Below are positions 11,671 through 24,438 of a stretch of 64,000 nucleotides of DNA, piece after piece. A model generated the notes under the pieces. The model saw nothing but the letters and a program-made list of their open reading frames with translations, was not told the origin of the DNA and did no database searches. Source of the DNA: Pipra filicauda (Eukaryota; Chordata; Aves; Passeriformes; Pipridae); the NCBI RefSeq assembly GCF_003945595.2, contig NW_024104358.1, positions 248,001 to 312,000 of the forward strand, in the 5' to 3' direction. The translations under genes were made by a program, and so were the position numbers. Positions within the stretch are counted from its first letter, which is position 1. Each line of letters starts with the position of its first letter.

Positions 11671-14600
11671 TCTGCAAAGGATCCGGTGGGAGGCTGGGAG
11701 GTTGGTGAGGCCGGGCTGGATGCAGGTCCCTGGACTCTGGCTGTGCTGTGGGAGGGTGCGAGGCATCCCAAGCTCCCTGGGGAGCCCAGAGATGGCTGCA
11801 GAGCCAGTGTGGGGGCCCCAGGATGCTGCTCCACAGGGAGCCTGAACACAGGGAGCGGGGCCACGCCGGCTTGGGGACACGATTGGGCACACGATAGGCA
11901 CTGAGCTGCGCTGGCTGCAGCTCTTGTGCCCTGGTCACACCGGGTGCTGGTGGACAAGAGAGAGAACCTCCATCGAGCCTGGCTTTAGAGTGGGGTCAGG
12001 GAGAGCAGCAAGGCGGGGACCAGGGCCTGGTCCTTCAGGAGAGATTGTGGTTTGCAATATTCCTTTTCTCTCTGCCATAAGTGTCGTGATTTAAAATTCA
12101 CAGGCCCTTTGTAAATTATTGCAGTCCTGCTGCAATGAGTGAATCCGTGCCAGTTTATCTCCAGGGAAGATCTAAGCCTAAATGTTTTACAAAGAATGAA
12201 AGACGATGAGAAGTGTGCATTTATCTTTCCAGTATGTTATCTGGGCCTCATCCAAGGGGAAAATTTCTACATCTTGTTTCAAGTCCTTCAAATCCCAGCT
12301 AGGGGAGTCTGGTTAGAGACCCTCGTGGAAAAGTCTTAATGAATTTACCATGCATTTTTTCTAATTCATTAAATATATGTCAAATCCAGTAAAGCCTGAC
12401 TGTATGTTTTCACCATAGAAGTCTATGGCAGGGATATTATGGCCCACCCAGCCCTCTAGAGTTGCTCAGTGGTGGCACAGCCTCAGCTGCTCTGCCAGAT
12501 GTGATGTATTTGTGCCCAGCATGCTGAACCCCCGGTCTTTGTACCATAACAGTGATTTCAGCTGGAAGCAGTCATTTGGTTATTCTGACTGTTCAGTGTG
12601 ATCCAGTGAACACAGAGGACTTCAGTGTGCCCGGATAACAATTATGCTGACAGTACTACATCAGGTTTTGAGCCCACCCTGACTAGGATTTGACCCTCTC
12701 TCTTGTGTAGTGGCCTGTGCCAATGGACATCAGGCGGGGGACTGTTCCCTACCCTATGTTAAACAGAAGAAAACAAAGGCAGAAGTATCTTTTCCACTTT
12801 ATATTTGAGGGATAAAAATTAGAGCACTTTGGTTTCCTCATCTTGTCCTTATCATAATATCCTAGTCCGTTCTTAAAGAGTGTGTTTATCTGACAGCCAC
12901 CTTCCTAACTAAAGCAATACCTCAAAATGGATAAACATAGGAAAAGATACCTACTGGGACACTTTGCACAGTGACAGGTGCTTAAATAACAGGGGGTTTT
13001 TAAACATAGATAAACAAACAGGACAATTTTACACTTGCTCAAAGCACCCATCACCCCTTGGGCGTAATTTGGCATTACACCTGATTTCTGAAGGCACTGA
13101 TCTGAGTGAGAGTTAGAAACTCTTACAAATCAGCTGTGAAGATAGTACTCATGTAGGGACACTTAATCCAGAAGATCTGGAGGGAGGATGTATTGTGATA
13201 TTCACGAGTGGTTTTCTAGGTGCCATAAACAATTTGATAGACATTTTATTCTGGAATAGCACATTCAGAGTCATGGGTATAAACAAAAGAAAAGTGTCTA
13301 AACTCAGGTAACCTTTCAACTTCCGCTCATCCGGAGTCATTACTACAGGACATGTTTAGCTTTGTGCTGGAACAGCCTCTCCACAAGGCAGACAGGTCAG
13401 AAGAGCAGTGCTTGGAAATTTGTTGATGGGAAGAAACGCCTTGGGAGAGGAAAGAGCAGCTAGCCTGAGGGCAGTGGATCCTCTTTGTACCATTTGTTTT
13501 GCACCTCACGGAAGGAGTTTTTAATCTTCTTTGGGAAGTTTCTAGCTTTTGTTGGTATTTCAAGAGAACAGTTAACCCGAAACCACTGGCAGCAGCTCAG
13601 CACGAAAAGGCCATGTTACAGAAGAACCTCTGGGAACTCTCTAAATTGCATTTCCTCAAAGTGAAACAGGGTGGGATTGCAATGTGTCCTTGGCATGGTC
13701 CTGAAACCAAAATGATTCTTCACTGACTAAATACTTTCATACGGTGGTTAGACTACTACAGGCTACAGCCAGAGATGAAAGGGAGCTGCCTTTTCCTTGA
13801 ATTCTGTTCCTTGCTGTCGTGAGAGTTGGAAACGGGACTAATTTCATTGCCAACCTCAGGTTCCAGTTTTATTACTCACTGCAGTAATGAACTGATTCTG
13901 TGATTTGAACCCATTGGCTTATTGATTTATTATTAATAGGAACACTGATGCACTCACAGGATTGTTCCATTTTTTAATTAACTTTGGGAAATTGTGGCAA
14001 ATTTACCCTTCTGCCTTAAAAATGAACTCCCTTGCTTATTCTTTTCAATAAACTCCATTTCAGTAAAATCCACCACACCAGTTTATTCTGTTGGACAACT
14101 TCATGGATCAGGAGTGCACGTTTAGAATGAAGTATTTCCAGGCCACTTGATTCTTCCTTCACATTAGTATGAATCCCTCATACAGAGTGAGAATGGCACA
14201 GAAGGGAACATGGAAAACGAAGCCGAATAGAGGAAAATGACCTTTTTTTTCTCATACTACTCACTTTTCCCTTAACATGCTATTCAATCTCATAATTATT
14301 TCTAACTTAATGACTGACAGGTAGAAAAGGTTAAGAAATATGACTTAGGCATGGACAAAATAACTGTTCTCACTGGTAAATGAATTTCCAGATGTCAGAC
14401 TATTCAGTAGGGTGGCTTTCAATAATGGCCATAGTTCATATTTGTACAGAACCTTACAGTCTGCTCTGCCTTCTGTCACATTTGATAAGGAAATAGTCCA
14501 CTTAGTGTATTGAAATTTCAACTGCAAGCCTCTGCAGAGTGCAATCATATGTTTTTAGGGCATTTTCCATCCTGGCTATCTGGTGCTATTATTGAACTTT

Positions 14601-15661
14601 TCAATTTGTTGCCTATTCTTTTTGCAGTGTGATTGTACCTTTTATTTCTTTCTCAGCACTCCTTCTGTTCACTGTTGCTCACAGAAATCTCCAAGACCAG
14701 GTGTCCAAGTACAAAGTAATGTTGCACAGTCCAGGCCTGTGGAGTTCATATTTTAGACAGGGAGCTCCTACACTTACTGTGTGCATCCTTCTGGCACTCT
14801 CAGAAAGATGCTGGTTTTCTCCTTCAGTTCCGTGGCCCTACAGTTGTCTTATTTACATCTGGTACTCTTTTTTGTCTGAACTAGAGTCAAAACAACTCAC
14901 CATAGGCTGAATACATGTGCTTGTAGATGAAAAGCTCTATGAGCTGGTTCTCCAGTGTGACTTTCTGAGTCAAAGAATGCAGAGAAAGAAGAGGGATAAA
15001 AGATCTATTGTCTGCCTAGAAAAAGTAGAATGTCTCTAAATGAAAACATGGGTGAGAAAGAACCAGAAATTATCAGGATGTTGATGCATCTCAATTTGTC
15101 TCCAAAGCTACAAGCAAGAAAATGAACTGCGTCTCAATGACCTCTAAAAGAAACTGTGACATTGACTTCTATGAGCTTGAAGCTGGTCTAATGAAATCAT
15201 TCCATGAGATGTGAGCAAACAACTGGAAGAGGAAAACTGCTGGTGTAAAGACCTTGGGATAAACTGTTCACCAAAGTAACAGCAACTACAGAAATACGTC
15301 AAATTCATTCAAGTTCCAAGAAGAAAAGACAACTGCTGACCACAGTGGTGCAAAGGAAAAGGTGGCTGCCAAAAAAATCAATGGTTATGAGCTGTGAAAT
15401 ATCCACAGCATCAACAAAACAGATCCACTCTTCTCAGCAGCTCTCGCTGGGACTTTTGCAACTTCTGGGAGCTCCCAGCATGGAGGAAAACCAATGACTG
15501 GAGGTTTTGCTGAGCTACATGTTCACACAGAAGGGAGCCTCAACTGATTACAAGGCTGCTCCAAACAAGACCCTGCTAGTCCTGTTGTTGCAGCTGGGAT
15601 GCACTGGAGAACTCCTGAGATCTGCCCTGAGACTCTGCTGGGACGGTGGATGATGGGGAAG
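11671..15661. other. Intergenic sequence, GC-rich at its left end
   Basis: Positions 11,671-12,030 are GC-rich but CpG-moderate. They produce several overlapping open frames on both strands, none with a domain. The rest is ordinary A/T-rich intergenic DNA. At 15,000-15,450 the sequence has a coding-like A-rich texture with broken frames, but I could not match it to any gene. Confidence 0.45.
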
Positions 15662-16085
15662 TGTCATGGTTTAACCCCATCTGTCAACTCAGCCCCACAC
15701 AGCCACTTGCTCGTTCCCTTCCTGGTGGAATGGGTGAAAGATTCAGAAGGGTAAAAGTGAGAAGTCTCATGGGTTGAGACAAAGACAGTTTAATAGGCAA
15801 ACAAAAGCTATGACACAAGGAAAGCAAGGAATTGATTCGCCGCTTCCCATGGGCAGGTAGGTGCTCAGGCATCCCCAGGAAAGCAGGGCTCCATCATGTT
15901 TAGTGGTGACTTGAGAAGACAAATGTCGTCACTGAATATCTCCCCTCCCTTTCCTTCTTCTTCTCCCAGCTTTATACACTGACAATGACACCATATGGTA
16001 GAGAATATCCCTTTGATTGTTCGGAGTCAGCTCTCTCGGCTGTGTTCCCTCCCAACTTCTTGTCCACCCCCAGGCTCCTTGCTGA
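15662..16085 (-). mobile_element. Solo LTR, truncated (copy B)
   Basis: Same family and orientation as copy A: it starts tgtcatggtttaacccc on the plus strand and shares the ttgagacaaagacagtttaa block, ccaggaaagcagggctccat and the cagctttata (TATA region) sequence. Similarity to the other copies stops near 16,085, so the 5' part of the LTR (right side here) is missing. Confidence 0.75.
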
Positions 16086-19000
16086 GATTTTTTCTCCTGT
16101 ATTTGAGGTGTTATTTTAATGCTGTCAATAACTGAGCTAATTTTTGATGGGAAATGAGCCCATCTGCTCCCTACTAATGTAAATATTTCATTTATCATCA
16201 TGCTTTTTCTGGTTTTCAAACTTATGCTGCTGAGAGAGCTCAAAGGTAATTCTGTGCATCTTGTGAGTGTGACAGAGCAAACAGAAAGGTCACAGCACTG
16301 CTAGCTCACCCACTCATCCCCCCACAAATCCGTGCTTTTCCTGATAAAGTGCTTTACAAAGTAATATTATACACCAAAAAGATTAAGCTTTTTAAATGAA
16401 GGAAGAAGCTGTGTAACAGCTTGGTGAGCATTGGGTGAACAGTAACTGGGGAAAAAAAAGCCTGTTTCATATCATATACAATAGAAACTTCAGAGCATGT
16501 TGTAGGAGACAATTGGTTATTTTAAATCTTGTACAATGGACCACCGATACTCTATTCACATATACACACAAGTAAATTATGATACTTTATTTTCTCTATC
16601 TCTCAGAGAAGAGTAAGAGGCTGGGTCAACTCACCCAGAAGAAACACGATTCCCAAGAGTATCCATAGCTTCAGTTCAGAGCTCAGATCAATAAGGTATC
16701 CCTGTGCCTTAGAATAAAGACTTGTAAATATGTACTTGCCACCTGATTCTCTTTGTAATATAACCAGGGGGTATGTCTCAACAAGTGATAATTGGAAAAC
16801 AACCACATGTGAGAAATCACCTTCCTTCAGAAAGGAGGCAGCCAAAAATAGAACTGAGCAGATCACAGCCCTGGGCACTCCAGGATCTTTCCACATGAAT
16901 GAGTGAAAATGAAATGGCAAAATCAGAGCTGATGACAGCCTGCCTGCCTGCTAGATGTGACCTGAAAATGGAATTTAAAACGTTTCCAACTACTATCACA
17001 ACTCAGGCTGCATATCTTTGTTACCTGCACACAGAGGGGCATTTTAGAGGGGAATAGGTGGCTCTTTTTCTGGCCATGCCTCTTAGTAAGCATGAGGTAT
17101 CCCCAAACCCTTTGATTCAGTCTGTGATATCTGCCATGCATCTTTCTGTGCCAAGCACACCCATTTCACATTGAGCAAATCATCTTAGGAGTAATGAAAC
17201 TGCCATTTCCATCAGACATGAGTGCTGTGCCAGACCTGGCTTGCTGCAAGAAAACGGGATCCACTGTAGAGGTTGGAGCTTGGCAGGAAGAGACGGGCAG
17301 GATGGGTTTCAAAAAAGCAGCAGGTTTTTAAGAGCAGGAGACCAAAAGCAGGGTCTGTTTGATTTGGTACCCTGCTTTCAACAATCATCAGGGCTGGGTG
17401 CCTGCAGGTTTGGGTAGGACAAGATATCCCAGGTATCTGGGACTTCTTCAAGGAAGAAGTCACCTGACTGACCACTACACAGGTCAGGTGTCTGTACATC
17501 AGGGTAGCTTATTTCAGCATCAAGAGCATTTTTGTTTTGCTTCTGATAAAGTATGTGGAGAATCATCAGAGAGCCCCACCGTACCTAGGTTACCTGCATG
17601 CCTGGATGGAAGCAGAGTCCAAGGAAGGTGCAGTTTTGTCTGAGGTTATTTTAAGGAAGGAACAAACATATCCAATTTCCTGTTCTTTGACAGCAGCCAG
17701 ATCCATTACTCACAGGAGTTTTTCAATGTACCTGTTGAGCAGGACAGGCTAACTAGAAGAATCTGAAGTGCAGGATTAGAGGACAGGCTTCTATTAGAGC
17801 ACGTGCCCTCCTTGCCTGCTTTCGCCACACCAATCACCATGGAGATTTCAACTGGGCATGGAGACAACAGGCAGACAGAAGCTACCATAGGACAATAAAA
17901 GAGGAAAAGAAAGTAACTAAATATTGAGCAGTGCAGAACCATGATGTTCACCCAGTGGCTAATCCTCTGTCTGACTCCCTTCAGAGACCAAGTGGTTTCT
18001 GACTGTGACAGGCGATTTGTTCTGTCTTTTTTAAAACCCAAGTTCCACAATCACTTTTTCCTTTCTAGTCCAACATGCAAAAAATTAAGGGATGATCTTC
18101 CTTCTCTGGACTATGGCTTTGAGTGTCATTTGGAATTTGTAGTGGTCACTAGGTTTGTATTTCAGGAGAAAGAGATGTTTTTCTGTATTCCTTTCTCCAG
18201 TAGGTGTGGGTGTGGGTCAGATGAGGAAGTCCCTGCCTGGACTCCCTCCTCCTCCGTCAGCTAAAGGAAAAAGGGCAGCATGTAAGATAACCAAAATGGT
18301 TAACCAAATTGGCCAATGACCACATAATAATAATGTTTGAATGTTATTTCTGTTCTCTCAGTATAAGGAATAAGGAGAGAGTGAAGGAGTGGCTGATACC
18401 AGCCCAGCACAGTCCTCTGGGGTGACCACAGTGATTGGTTGCAGAGGGTTACATCTTCCCATGAGGCAATGAAGACCATGTTTCCACAACACCATTTCTG
18501 TTTGTTACGGCACTGGTGGTGAGTGAGAGTGAGCAGTGGCATCAGCTCCCATGGGACACGATTGCCATGTTTCTGGCCAAGACCATCAACTGTCCCCTCA
18601 TGACATCCAGCTCCTTGGTCCCAAACTCCAGGACCAAGGCACCAGTTAACTGAAATCCAGGGGTAGATTTCCTCTCACTTCAACAGCAGTGGCATTTCAG
18701 CATTGTTTTCTTCATGACACAGAATGCCACACTTTCCCAGAGTGTTTTTTTTTGTCCCTGTACAAAGCTTCCACTAGTATTGAGTAGACTTTCACCTGCC
18801 TTTGGCCTAGAGTGGTGAAATCTCCATACCTGGGCAAAGGGAAAGAAATATTTGTCCTGTAGTTTGAATTTAATAAAGAAAAAGGAAAAGGAAAACCATA
18901 AGCAAAAGCAAAAGCAAAGACAAAAGAAATGGAGGAAGACAGAGCCACAGGTGAGGGGGCTAGGAAATGAGAAAGTCCTGAGGAGATGGAGTATTAGAAA

Positions 19001-20948
19001 GACAGTAGGTCAAAGTTGCACATTAAATTTATCACCAGGCTGTTATTTTTGTACAGTTGGGTCATCTATCCCAGGGATATTTTCTGTAAATGAGTGAAGC
19101 ATATGGCAAGCTGCCCTTACAGTAATGTTCACATACAGGAGTGAAACACCTTTTCCTAATTTTTGCCAGAAATTTCTGGGTATACTAAGAAAACAGGGAG
19201 ATTTTTTTCTGATTCCACTTACTGTAGGATCATTCTTTTCCCTGTTTTATAATAACCCTGCTGTGAAGGTGGGACATCAGTTGAATTTATCGTACTTCAT
19301 TTGTCAAGTTTGCAAAGATACAGAGGAGACATCTCTTGAGGGATGGGAAGTCCTGATACTCAGAGATATAAATGTTAATATCTACTTTGCTGGTGTAATC
19401 GAAAATTTTATTACGTTCAGAAACATATTTCAAGTTGGGAGGCAAAGGTTTTAGGCAGATGCTTTGGAGAAAATTGTGTTTTATTGAAAATGGATGTAAA
19501 AGTAGATTAAGTCTCTTCCCATACATTAATGCAACATTCTTTGGACTGTTTCAAGAGGTCTGGCCAGCTTATGAAAAATCTGAGCTTGTATAGTTGGTTT
19601 ACATGGGGACATCCTCCAGGTGAGCCCAGTGTTACATTAAAGCACCCTGAACGTTGGCAAGTGTCTGTGAAACCAGGAAAAGAAAATTAAACTAGACAAC
19701 TTGAAAATCCATTCTTACTGAAAAAAATATGTATGAAAAACACTGGCAAAAATCTCAAATGCTGTGAAATACTATAGCAGCAGTAGCTTCAGCAGACAAA
19801 CTGGAACTGGTGCCTTGGAGATCTAAGCACAGTTTTGTCTTCTGCTCTTCTGGTAGCGCCTAGATAATGAGCCAAGATTTGATTCCATTGCCTGAGAGTT
19901 AGTTAATGTCTCAGAGAAAAATACCATCCTCTGGTGTTAACATTCTGCTCACTTGCAAGTGGACTTGCAAAGCAGAGAGGGCAGGACATGACCAGGGAAT
20001 TTCAGCTATGGTGAGTCTCTTACCCAGACAGGACTCTCATCACCAAGAGGGTCTGAAATATCCATCTCAGCTCCAGGAAGGGATGCAAAGGTAGGTCCAG
20101 CACAACTCTAAGAGGGGCTGTAGTTGGCACCACCACTGAGGAGGTTGGCTGTCCTGGATGCTGCTCTGGGATAGTGACAAAGCACATCAGACCTTCCTGA
20201 GCCTCCAGGAACAAACAAGTTGAGAAATGACAGCCTCCAAAAAGGAAAATAGTGTCTTTCTGAAGGATATCAAGGAGTGATGCTGTTTTGAATCTAGTAC
20301 CATAAATAAAAAAAAAAAAAACTCTTCACTATAGGAAAGTTGTTGTTCCTCCCCAATATTATTCTAAACAAATCTGTTCTGCCACATGTTCCCAACGCTC
20401 TCAAATATGAACTCCTCTATACAATTCTCCCAGCCCCAGTGTACATCAGTGTCACTGTCCTTGCCTCCATCCTTCAGGTCAGCAAACATCTTTCTATACT
20501 TCACGCATGGACAGTGCATGAAAGGCTCCCTGCCCAGAAGGTTTTCTGGTGCAGCTGTATTGGAGTGAGACATTTTCCTACCTGCTGCTCTTAGGACCAA
20601 AAGCAGTAGGTTCTTCTATGCCCCTACGTTCCAACCAACAGATAGTGTTTTGTACCAGAGATCAGGGCTAGATGGACCTAGATGAGCAAAGAACACTCAT
20701 GTATGTTTTCAACTTGATGGACAATCAGGAAAACTGGAATGTCGTTTGAACACTGCTTCCATTGACTCTACAAGAGAAAACTAGAGACAAAGTGATTTAT
20801 ATAGGGAAAATGCAGGAGAGAGTTCTTTTGTGCTACTGGAACTGGAATTGTGATGCTTCACTGAGCTAAGCATTACTGTGAATAGCAGATCTGTGGCAGA
20901 AGTGAGCTGGGATGGGAATTTATGGGCACAGAGAAAGAGAAATTGCCA
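16086..20948. other. Intergenic sequence, no gene recognised
   Basis: Non-coding sequence with many open frames under 115 codons and no recognisable motif. An AAAAGC-type purine repeat lies at about 18,895-18,930. An AATAAA followed directly by about 14 A residues lies near 20,305-20,322. It resembles a retroposed mRNA tail, but no parent gene is recognisable upstream. Confidence 0.45.
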
Positions 20949-21016
20949 TAAATTATGGGAATCATAGGATCATCATCATCATGGCTAGGTTTTGCAAACG
21001 AAGATTTAGGAAGGCT

Positions 21017-22219
21017 CTATCCACATTTGTTACAAGCACGCTGGTGGCTAATGAGGCCAGTACGAGATAGACATGTCCGATTGCAAAAGGCACAGCAGAA
21101 AGACTCCATAGGTGGTATATTCTGCAAGACACGATTCTTTCTGCGTTGTCTTTTCTCCTCGAGAGTGATCCTGCGTGCGTTCTCAAAGGCATCAGCAGCA
21201 TTACAGATGGTGTGTCTCCAGGCCTCCCGACTGGAGGCCAGAGTAGACCAGTTATGGTGATCAATATGGCCAAGGCTGAGATGCTGTTTCAGAGAGTCCT
21301 TGTATCTTTTCTTCGGGGCTCCTCTCTTGCGGCAGCCAGTGGCAAGTTCACCATAAAGCAAGATCTTAGGGAGGCAGTGGTCCTTCATCATTGAGATGTG
21401 CCCTGCCCAACGCAGCTGTGTTCTCAGCAACATGGCCTCAATGCTTGTGACTGCTGCTTGTTCTAGAACAGATGCATTAGTCACATAATCTGACCAGTGG
21501 ATGTTTAGGACTGTATGGAGGCAGCGTTGATGGAAGCGTTCTAGGAGATGCAGGTGGTGGCAGTAGATGACCCATGATTCAAAACCATATAGGAGAGTAG
21601 ACAACACTATGGCTTTGTAAACACTGATCTTGGTACTTTTCTTCAAGTGTTTATTGTGCCATACTCTTTTATGGAGTTTTCCAAAAGCACTGTATGCCTT
21701 TGCTAACCTGTTGTCTATCTCTCCGTCAATCTTACCATCCGAGGAGATGAGGCTGCCTAGGTAATTAAACTGCTGGACTGATTTGAGCTCTGATTGGCCA
21801 ATGGTGATACGGGGATGATGGAAGACTTCCTGAGGTGCAGGTTGATAGAGAATTTCTGTCTTCTCTAAGCTGACTTCCAGCCCAAAGAGCTCAGCAGCGT
21901 CTGCAAAGCAGGATGTTAAACGCTGCAGAGCTGCTTCTGTGTGGGCAACAAGGGCGGCGTCATCGGCATAAAGCAGCTCCCGGACAAGACGGTTTAAGGT
22001 CTTAGTTTGGGCCTTCAGTCGCCTTAGATTGAAAAGGCTTCCATCAGTATGGCATCGAACGTAGATACTGTCCTGATCATCAAGGTCTGCCGTGGCCCTT
22101 TGGAGCATCATGCTGAAAAAGATTGTGAATAGGGTTGGTGCGAGAACGCAGCCTTGTTTCACACCATGACTTATTAGAAAGGGCTCAGAAAGTTCATTGC
22201 CATACTGACTTGGCCTCAT
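21017..22219 (-). pseudogene. RTE-like ORF, C-terminal part: reverse transcriptase 3' half, thumb and zinc knuckle
   Basis: An uninterrupted frame of 400 codons whose ATG is incidental, since the true protein continues from the upstream frame. It begins just after RT motif A with YGNELSEPF and HGVKQGCVLAPTLF (motif B), then has the catalytic YADD box at residues 84-87. The thumb/connection region includes QFNYLGSLISSDG, LLYGFESWV and RWAGHISMM. It ends in a cysteine-rich knuckle, C376-x2-C379 ... H392-x3-C396, typical of this LINE type. There are no in-frame stops. The only visible defect is separation from the upstream frame, so the element is probably immobile in this copy unless readthrough occurs. 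Confidence 0.85.
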
Positions 22220-22252
22220 GGAGTGAGATGATCCTCATGGAGTGAGATGATC
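22214..22252 (-). repeat. 19-bp tandem duplication breaking the RTE reading frame
   Basis: The 19-mer cctcatggagtgagatgat occurs twice in perfect tandem (22,214-22,232 and 22,233-22,251), followed by the next shared base. It sits exactly where the two long RTE frames meet, just C-terminal to RT motif A. The unit is not a multiple of three. The observed frame difference is not explained by 19 nt alone, so a second small indel close by is implied. Confidence 0.9.
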
Positions 22253-24438
22253 ATTTTAAGGAACTTGGGGGGACAACCTAAACGTTCCAAAATCTGCCAC
22301 AGACCTTTTCTGCTCACAGTATCGAAAGCCCTGGTGAGGTCAACAAAGGTTACATAGAGACCTTTGTTCTGTTCCCTACATTTCTCTTGCAGTTGTCTGA
22401 GAACAAATACCATGTCTGTGGTACTCCTGTTGGCTCTGAAACCACACTGACTTTCAGGTAGAATTCCTTCTGCTATAGTGGGTCTGTTCAAGAGTATTCT
22501 TGCCAGGATTTTGCCAGCAATGGAGAGTAGAGTAATACCACAGTAATTTGAGCAGTCTGATTTAATTCCTTTCTTCTTATACAAAGTGATGATGACTGCA
22601 TCACGAAGGTCGGATGGTAGTTCACCTAGTTCCCAACAGTGCATCACAAACTCATGAAATTTGGCATGGAGTGCAAGGCCCCCATGTTTCCAAACTTCAG
22701 GTGGAATTCCATCAACCTCAGCTGCCTTGTTGATTTTCACCAGCTGTATGGCCTTGAGGGTTTCTCCTAAAGTGGGGGCAGTATCCAATTCGTACTTCAC
22801 TGGTTGTTGTGTGATGGACTGAATTGCTGAGTCTTGGACTGTGCGGTTTGTACTGAATAGAGTCTGAAAGTGTTCAGACCATCGATTCAGAATGGAGGTT
22901 TTATCTGTTAGAAGCGTTTGACCATCAGCGCTGAGTAGAGGGCTTTGTACCTGGTATGTAGGCCCATGTGCTGTTTTCAGGGCCTCATAGAATCCTTTGT
23001 GATCACCTGTATCTGTGCATAATTGAGTTTTTTCAGCTAGATCGATCCACCATTTGTTCTGGATGTCACGGAGTTTCTGTTGGAGCTTGCTGCATGCAAG
23101 ACGAAAGGCTGCTTTTCTTGCATGACAGGATGGCAGTGCAAGGTGTGCTTGGTGAGCGGTTCTCTTCTTCCTCAACAATTCCTGGATCTCTTGATTGTTT
23201 TCATCAAACCAGTCCTTGTTCTTCTTGAAGGAGAACCCTAAGGATTCTTCAGAGGATTGCAGGATGCTGTTTTTCATATGGTGCCAAATTGTTTCAGGAG
23301 AGGAATCTGTAGAATCTATGGAATGGTTTTCGAGCCTAGTTTGAAGGTTTGCCTGGAATCTGTCTCTTACTGTGGCTGATTGGGAACTGTTAACTTGGAG
23401 TCTTCTCCTTGGGATACTGCCCCTCTTAGGTTTGAATTTAAGATTGAAGTTAAGTTTACAGCGCACAAGCTGATGATCTGTTTGGCATTCTGCACTGGGC
23501 ATCACGCGGGTATGGTGGACATCGCGGACATCCCTCCATCGCACCAAGACATAATCGATGAGGTGCCAATGCTTAGATCTGGGGTGCATCCAGGTTGTCT
23601 TCAGACTATCTTTCTGTTGAAAGATAGTATTAGTGATGGTGAGCTGTTGCTCTGCACAGAATTCTAGCGGAAGTTGACCATTATCGTTGCAGTTTCCAAC
23701 ACCATGCTTGCCTAATATTCCTTTCCAGGCTTCAAAATTCTTACCTACTCTGGTGTTGAAATCACCAAGGATAATGATCTTATCATCTGCAGGCACCTTT
23801 TGGCTAAGGTGGCGCAGGTCAGTGTAAAATTTATCTTTTTCAGCAGGGTCAGCTTGGAGAGTTGGGGCATATATACTAAAGAGGACAATGTGTTGCTTGT
23901 TGTGTAGTGGAAGGCGTAGGGAGATAATGCGGTCAGAGTGACCTGTCGGTAGATTTTTGAGTTTAGGAACAATAGAGTTTTTGATCATGAAGCCAACTCC
24001 TGAGATACGCTTTTTGGTTCTGGGCTTGCCTGACCAAAAGAGTGTGTAACCGGCACCGTGTTCTCTAAGGCTGCCTTCCTCATGAAGGCGAACTTCACTG
24101 AGAGCAGCAATGTCGATGTTGAGACGAGCCAGTTCATGGGCAGTTAGGGCAGAACAATGCTCAGGACGTCCACTATCCACAGAATCAAGCATGGTTCTGA
24201 TATTCCAACATGCTAGAGTTAATTTAGGTACACCTTTGGAGGTAGGTGCGTGCCTTTGTCTTTTGATCTTTGTGTGACCGCATTGGAAGAAGATGCCTGT
24301 TGGCCTGCGGTTAACCAACCAGGTGAAAGTGGAGAAGTTTAGGCCACCTTTTCTAGGCCCCTCTCCAAGTGGAGCAAGCAGTGCTGTCCTTGGAAAGGCT
24401 GCTTGGTCGTTCAGGGTGCTGCCCCAAGAGACTGTCAT
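22216..24438 (-). pseudogene. RTE-like ORF, N-terminal part: endonuclease plus first half of reverse transcriptase
   Basis: An open frame of 740 codons. Residues about 75-330 form an exonuclease-endonuclease-phosphatase domain with all expected catalytic positions: N79 in LACWNIRTM, E115 in SEVR, Y190 in SIYAPT, D226 and N228 in LGDFNTRVG, and D321-H322 in TDHQLV. Residues about 575-735 are the reverse-transcriptase fingers and palm (VDGIPPEVWK, DAVIITLYKKKG, SQCGFRANRSTTDMVF, motif A FVDLTRAFD with D700 and D706). The frame ends at a 19-bp duplication, after which the protein continues in another frame. The N-terminal 70 residues have no clear domain and may not be translated. Enzyme role: nick the target DNA and prime reverse transcription. 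Confidence 0.88.

Noticed and set aside
11446..11957. Long overlapping open frames on both strands (up to 163 codons)
   Set aside because: They arise from GC-rich, stop-poor sequence. Composition is low-complexity Pro/Ser/Gly with no family motif, and the frames overlap each other.
15000..15450. Possible processed pseudogene (A-rich, coding-like texture)
   Set aside because: Short broken frames could not be matched to any gene by eye, and no poly(A) tail or flanking duplication was found.
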